Shown here: positions 32,270 through 34,229 of the stretch, one piece after another
Layout: every line of letters starts with the position of its first letter
Numbering within the stretch: the first letter of the stretch is position 1
Origin: an uncultured Verrucomicrobiales bacterium
Lineage (GTDB): Bacteria > Verrucomicrobiota > Verrucomicrobiia > Verrucomicrobiales > DEV007
Direction of reading: 5' to 3'
Assembly (NCBI GenBank): GCA_913058215.1
Contig: CAJXQE010000032.1
Coordinates: 1-34,229, forward strand
DNA: 34,229 nt
Made by a program: the position numbers and the translations under genes
The notes under the pieces: generated by a model
What the model was told of the DNA's origin: nothing
Databases searched by the model: none
Seen by the model: only the letters and a program-made list of their open reading frames with translations

Positions 32270-34168
32270 ATGAGAAATGATAGAGGATTTACCCAAGTCG
32301 AATTGATCACAGCGCTTGCCGTTGTGGCGTTGCTGGCGACCCTTTCGATCACCTCAGTTGGTCGGATCAGTTCTAATGCCAAGGCCCAGAAGCTGGAGAC
32401 TGAGGTGATGACGCTGAACAGCGCGGTGGCGGCCTATCGAGGATCAGGAGGACAAATTCCTGATGATGCGAGCAGCACAGAAATTATTATGAAGCTGAAA
32501 TCGGTTGCCAATTCAGAACTGGTTGATCATATCCCGGGCCTCTCTTCATCAATGGTGGATGCACGGCTCTCCCTTGAAGTTCAATCAGAGGAAGAGGCTG
32601 AGACCAGTCAGAAAAGAGTGGTCTGGGATGGAGTTAAGAATCGTTTTGAGATAGTGAGTAGCGGTGATGCCGGTATTAAGGCCTTTGCATTGAATGCGGA
32701 TCCAGAGCTGGCGAAGACTCAGGAGGATGATCGTGTGCACTCTTTTACATACGCGAAAGAGTCCAGTTGGGTTTGGGATTTCGAGGAAGTGGCTTTGCCG
32801 ACCTCCAGCGGCCCTACGACCGTTGCTGTGGTCGATGAAACGACCCTCACGGTACCGGATGTTCCAACTGTCGAGGATCCGGAGGATCCAGATACCCCGG
32901 AACCGACTTTGTTGGCTCCTCCGACTTTCTCGATTGGCGAAGGAAGCTATTCGATTCGGAATTTTAATCTTCCCGTGACGATTTCGAATCCGAATCCTCC
33001 CGAAGTATCGAACATCTTTTACTCAGTCGATTTCGGCCCCTGGGAAGCCTACAACGGAGACGCGTTGGATCTCGACCCCGATTCTGTTCTGATGTCACAG
33101 GCAATAGCGGCTGATGATACTGATTTCCTCAGCAGCCTTTTGACGAGAGCCACCTACTCGGCCACACCTGCGACCCTGCTTCCTCCGACTATCGAAACCA
33201 GTTCATCCAGTTTCGGGGCACTCGACACACGATTCGTAGGGGTGGGTATCTATGATAACAATACCGGGGATCCTTCTTACGTGGAATATCGTGTTGCTGG
33301 TGGTCCGTGGCAGGTTTATGACGGGCCATTTGTTCTGGATCGCGAAGATTACCTGTCCGGCGTTGTGATTGAATCACGTGCAATCTCGAGTGATGACTAT
33401 TATCATAGCAGTGAGTCTGCGAGCAATGTGGTGACCTACGAGCCGATTGAAATTGAATCGGCCGTGGAAGGGGATTTCAGCAGTGGAACAGGCCCGAGTG
33501 GATTCACTTCGAATTCGAATGCTGACAATCACTTTGCCTGGGGCCGCACCACCGATCGATGGGGGAATCCTTATCAGGGACAGTCACAAAGTGAATTGCT
33601 CTTCAATGGGTCGGATCCCACATCCGTTGGTTTGGGCACGCGTTTCCAATTGGGGGCTTTGGACTACCACAATGGGTCCTTTTTGTCTAACACTGGTGCC
33701 GATGGTGTTGGATTCGCCCTTGATCTCGACTTGATGGTCGGTGGTCAGCAACTCAATGAAGTGTTCAATTTCGAATTCGAATTGCTGAATATTCTAAATG
33801 TAGGGAACTACAACGGCAATGGTTCGGATGCGATTGCCTCCGCCGATACCGTTCGAATCAGTGACAACTCCCGGGTTACTCAATTTACTTTAGGTAGCAC
33901 GGTGTTGGAATTTGCTCTGGAGTTCGGTGAGGCTACTGAAAATGGATTTTCCAATTTCAACGAATTCTTTGTCTTTGAGAACCGGGGCGCGTCTACTAAT
34001 GTTTATGGAACCTTGACCAATATTACTCCTGAAGAAGAGGCTCCCGGTGGGCAGGAGCTACTCGAGGCGAATGGCAAAGGCAAAGGCAAAGGCCTAACTG
34101 AAGAATTTGGAAATGGGAATAACGACAGTGATCCCTCTATCATTGACGCCCTTTTGGATCTGTTTTGA
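32270..34168 (+). CDS. Pseudopilin fused to adhesin-type domains
   Basis: I choose the ATG at 32270, which puts the prepilin site directly after a short basic leader (MRNDRG/FTQVELITALAVVALLATL, Glu at +5); a TTG at 32252 is also in frame. The 632-residue product then has a pilin-like head (to about 185) and an acidic Pro/Thr linker (about 190-225). Two repeats of about 85 residues follow, each with a Y-x-V-x-x-G-x-W-x-x-Y core (FYSVDFGPWEAYNGD, EYRVAGGPWQVYDGP), as in chitobiase/FN3-type modules. A C-terminal domain (about 405-595) resembles choice-of-anchor K (RFQLGALDYHNG, VFNFEFELLN, FNEFFVFEN, YGTLTNI). The tail has GKGKGKG. It is probably a surface-displayed pseudopilus subunit or adhesin. 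Confidence 0.85.
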   Translation: MRNDRGFTQVELITALAVVALLATLSITSVGRISSNAKAQKLETEVMTLNSAVAAYRGSGGQIPDDASSTEIIMKLKSVANSELVDHIPGLSSSMVDARLSLEVQSEEEAETSQKRVVWDGVKNRFEIVSSGDAGIKAFALNADPELAKTQEDDRVHSFTYAKESSWVWDFEEVALPTSSGPTTVAVVDETTLTVPDVPTVEDPEDPDTPEPTLLAPPTFSIGEGSYSIRNFNLPVTISNPNPPEVSNIFYSVDFGPWEAYNGDALDLDPDSVLMSQAIAADDTDFLSSLLTRATYSATPATLLPPTIETSSSSFGALDTRFVGVGIYDNNTGDPSYVEYRVAGGPWQVYDGPFVLDREDYLSGVVIESRAISSDDYYHSSESASNVVTYEPIEIESAVEGDFSSGTGPSGFTSNSNADNHFAWGRTTDRWGNPYQGQSQSELLFNGSDPTSVGLGTRFQLGALDYHNGSFLSNTGADGVGFALDLDLMVGGQQLNEVFNFEFELLNILNVGNYNGNGSDAIASADTVRISDNSRVTQFTLGSTVLEFALEFGEATENGFSNFNEFFVFENRGASTNVYGTLTNITPEEEAPGGQELLEANGKGKGKGLTEEFGNGNNDSDPSIIDALLDLF

Positions 34169-34180
34169 GAAGTCTGAGAT

Positions 34181-34229
34181 CTGTCTCTTATACACATCTG
34201 ACGCTGCCGACGAAGAGGATAGTGTAGAT
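34181..34229. other. Untrimmed Nextera library adapter at the contig end
   Basis: Bases 34181-34199 are CTGTCTCTTATACACATCT, the mosaic-end part of the Nextera transposase adapter. 34200-34213 complete the read-1 adapter in reverse complement. 34214-34221 (AGAGGATA) fit a reverse-complemented 8-base i5 index. 34222-34229 (GTGTAGAT) are the start of P5. This is library sequence and not genome. Confidence 0.97.

Noticed and set aside
34003-34197. Minus-strand frame beginning MCIRDR at the contig end.
   Set aside because: Its start lies in the Nextera adapter; the rest is antisense to the pseudopilin gene.

Overview
The window looks like chromosomal DNA of a free-living, Gram-negative member of the Verrucomicrobiota (PVC group). 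This rests on gene content, not on a marker gene. It holds an SHD1-type secreted protein, a DUF1080-like protein, tandem PilT ATPases, pseudopilins (one ending in an H-x9-DG-like motif, one fused to adhesin-type domains), many secreted proteins of no familiar family, and mostly weak Shine-Dalgarno sites. No rRNA, tRNA, CRISPR array, insertion sequence or prophage was found.

Layout. 1-9.5 kb: the tail of an outer-membrane beta-barrel gene and its terminator; two tandem related five-helix membrane proteins; an SHD1 protein; serA; a large secreted propeller-like protein; a complete barrel paralogue of the first gene; and a BASS-family transporter overlapping a small membrane protein. 9.5-13 kb (minus strand): a cell-envelope and motility run, with a yqjD/yqjE/yqjK-like trio followed by two PilT-type ATPases and a terminator. 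13-16.7 kb: a membrane-anchored DUF1080-like protein, a HrgA/COG2958-like protein with a degenerate-looking nuclease motif, and a secreted beta-sandwich protein with a strongly cationic tail. 17-21.5 kb: an apparent operon of a secreted VWA protein, a PhoR-like histidine kinase and a PhoB/OmpR-like regulator. Its promoter region carries five TTACA-like repeats at an 11-12 bp period. 21.6-23 kb: a secreted protein and a pseudopilin.

The most unusual part is 23.1-29.5 kb (minus strand). A 1472-residue protein combines an N-terminal FHA domain, about 1,150 residues of coiled coil and a C-terminal domain resembling GrpE, the nucleotide exchange factor of Hsp70. The next gene is a short Hsp70 without the helical lid, followed by a small charged protein that may be a degenerate J-domain. 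Together these suggest a dedicated chaperone machine whose exchange factor sits on the end of a very long rod that could be docked by phosphothreonine recognition. 29.7-32.1 kb: cysS and hemB, overlapping. 32.3-34.2 kb: a pseudopilin fused to adhesin-type domains.

The last 49 bases are not biological. They match the reverse complement of the Nextera transposase adapter, an 8-base index and the start of P5, so the contig ends in untrimmed library adapter.
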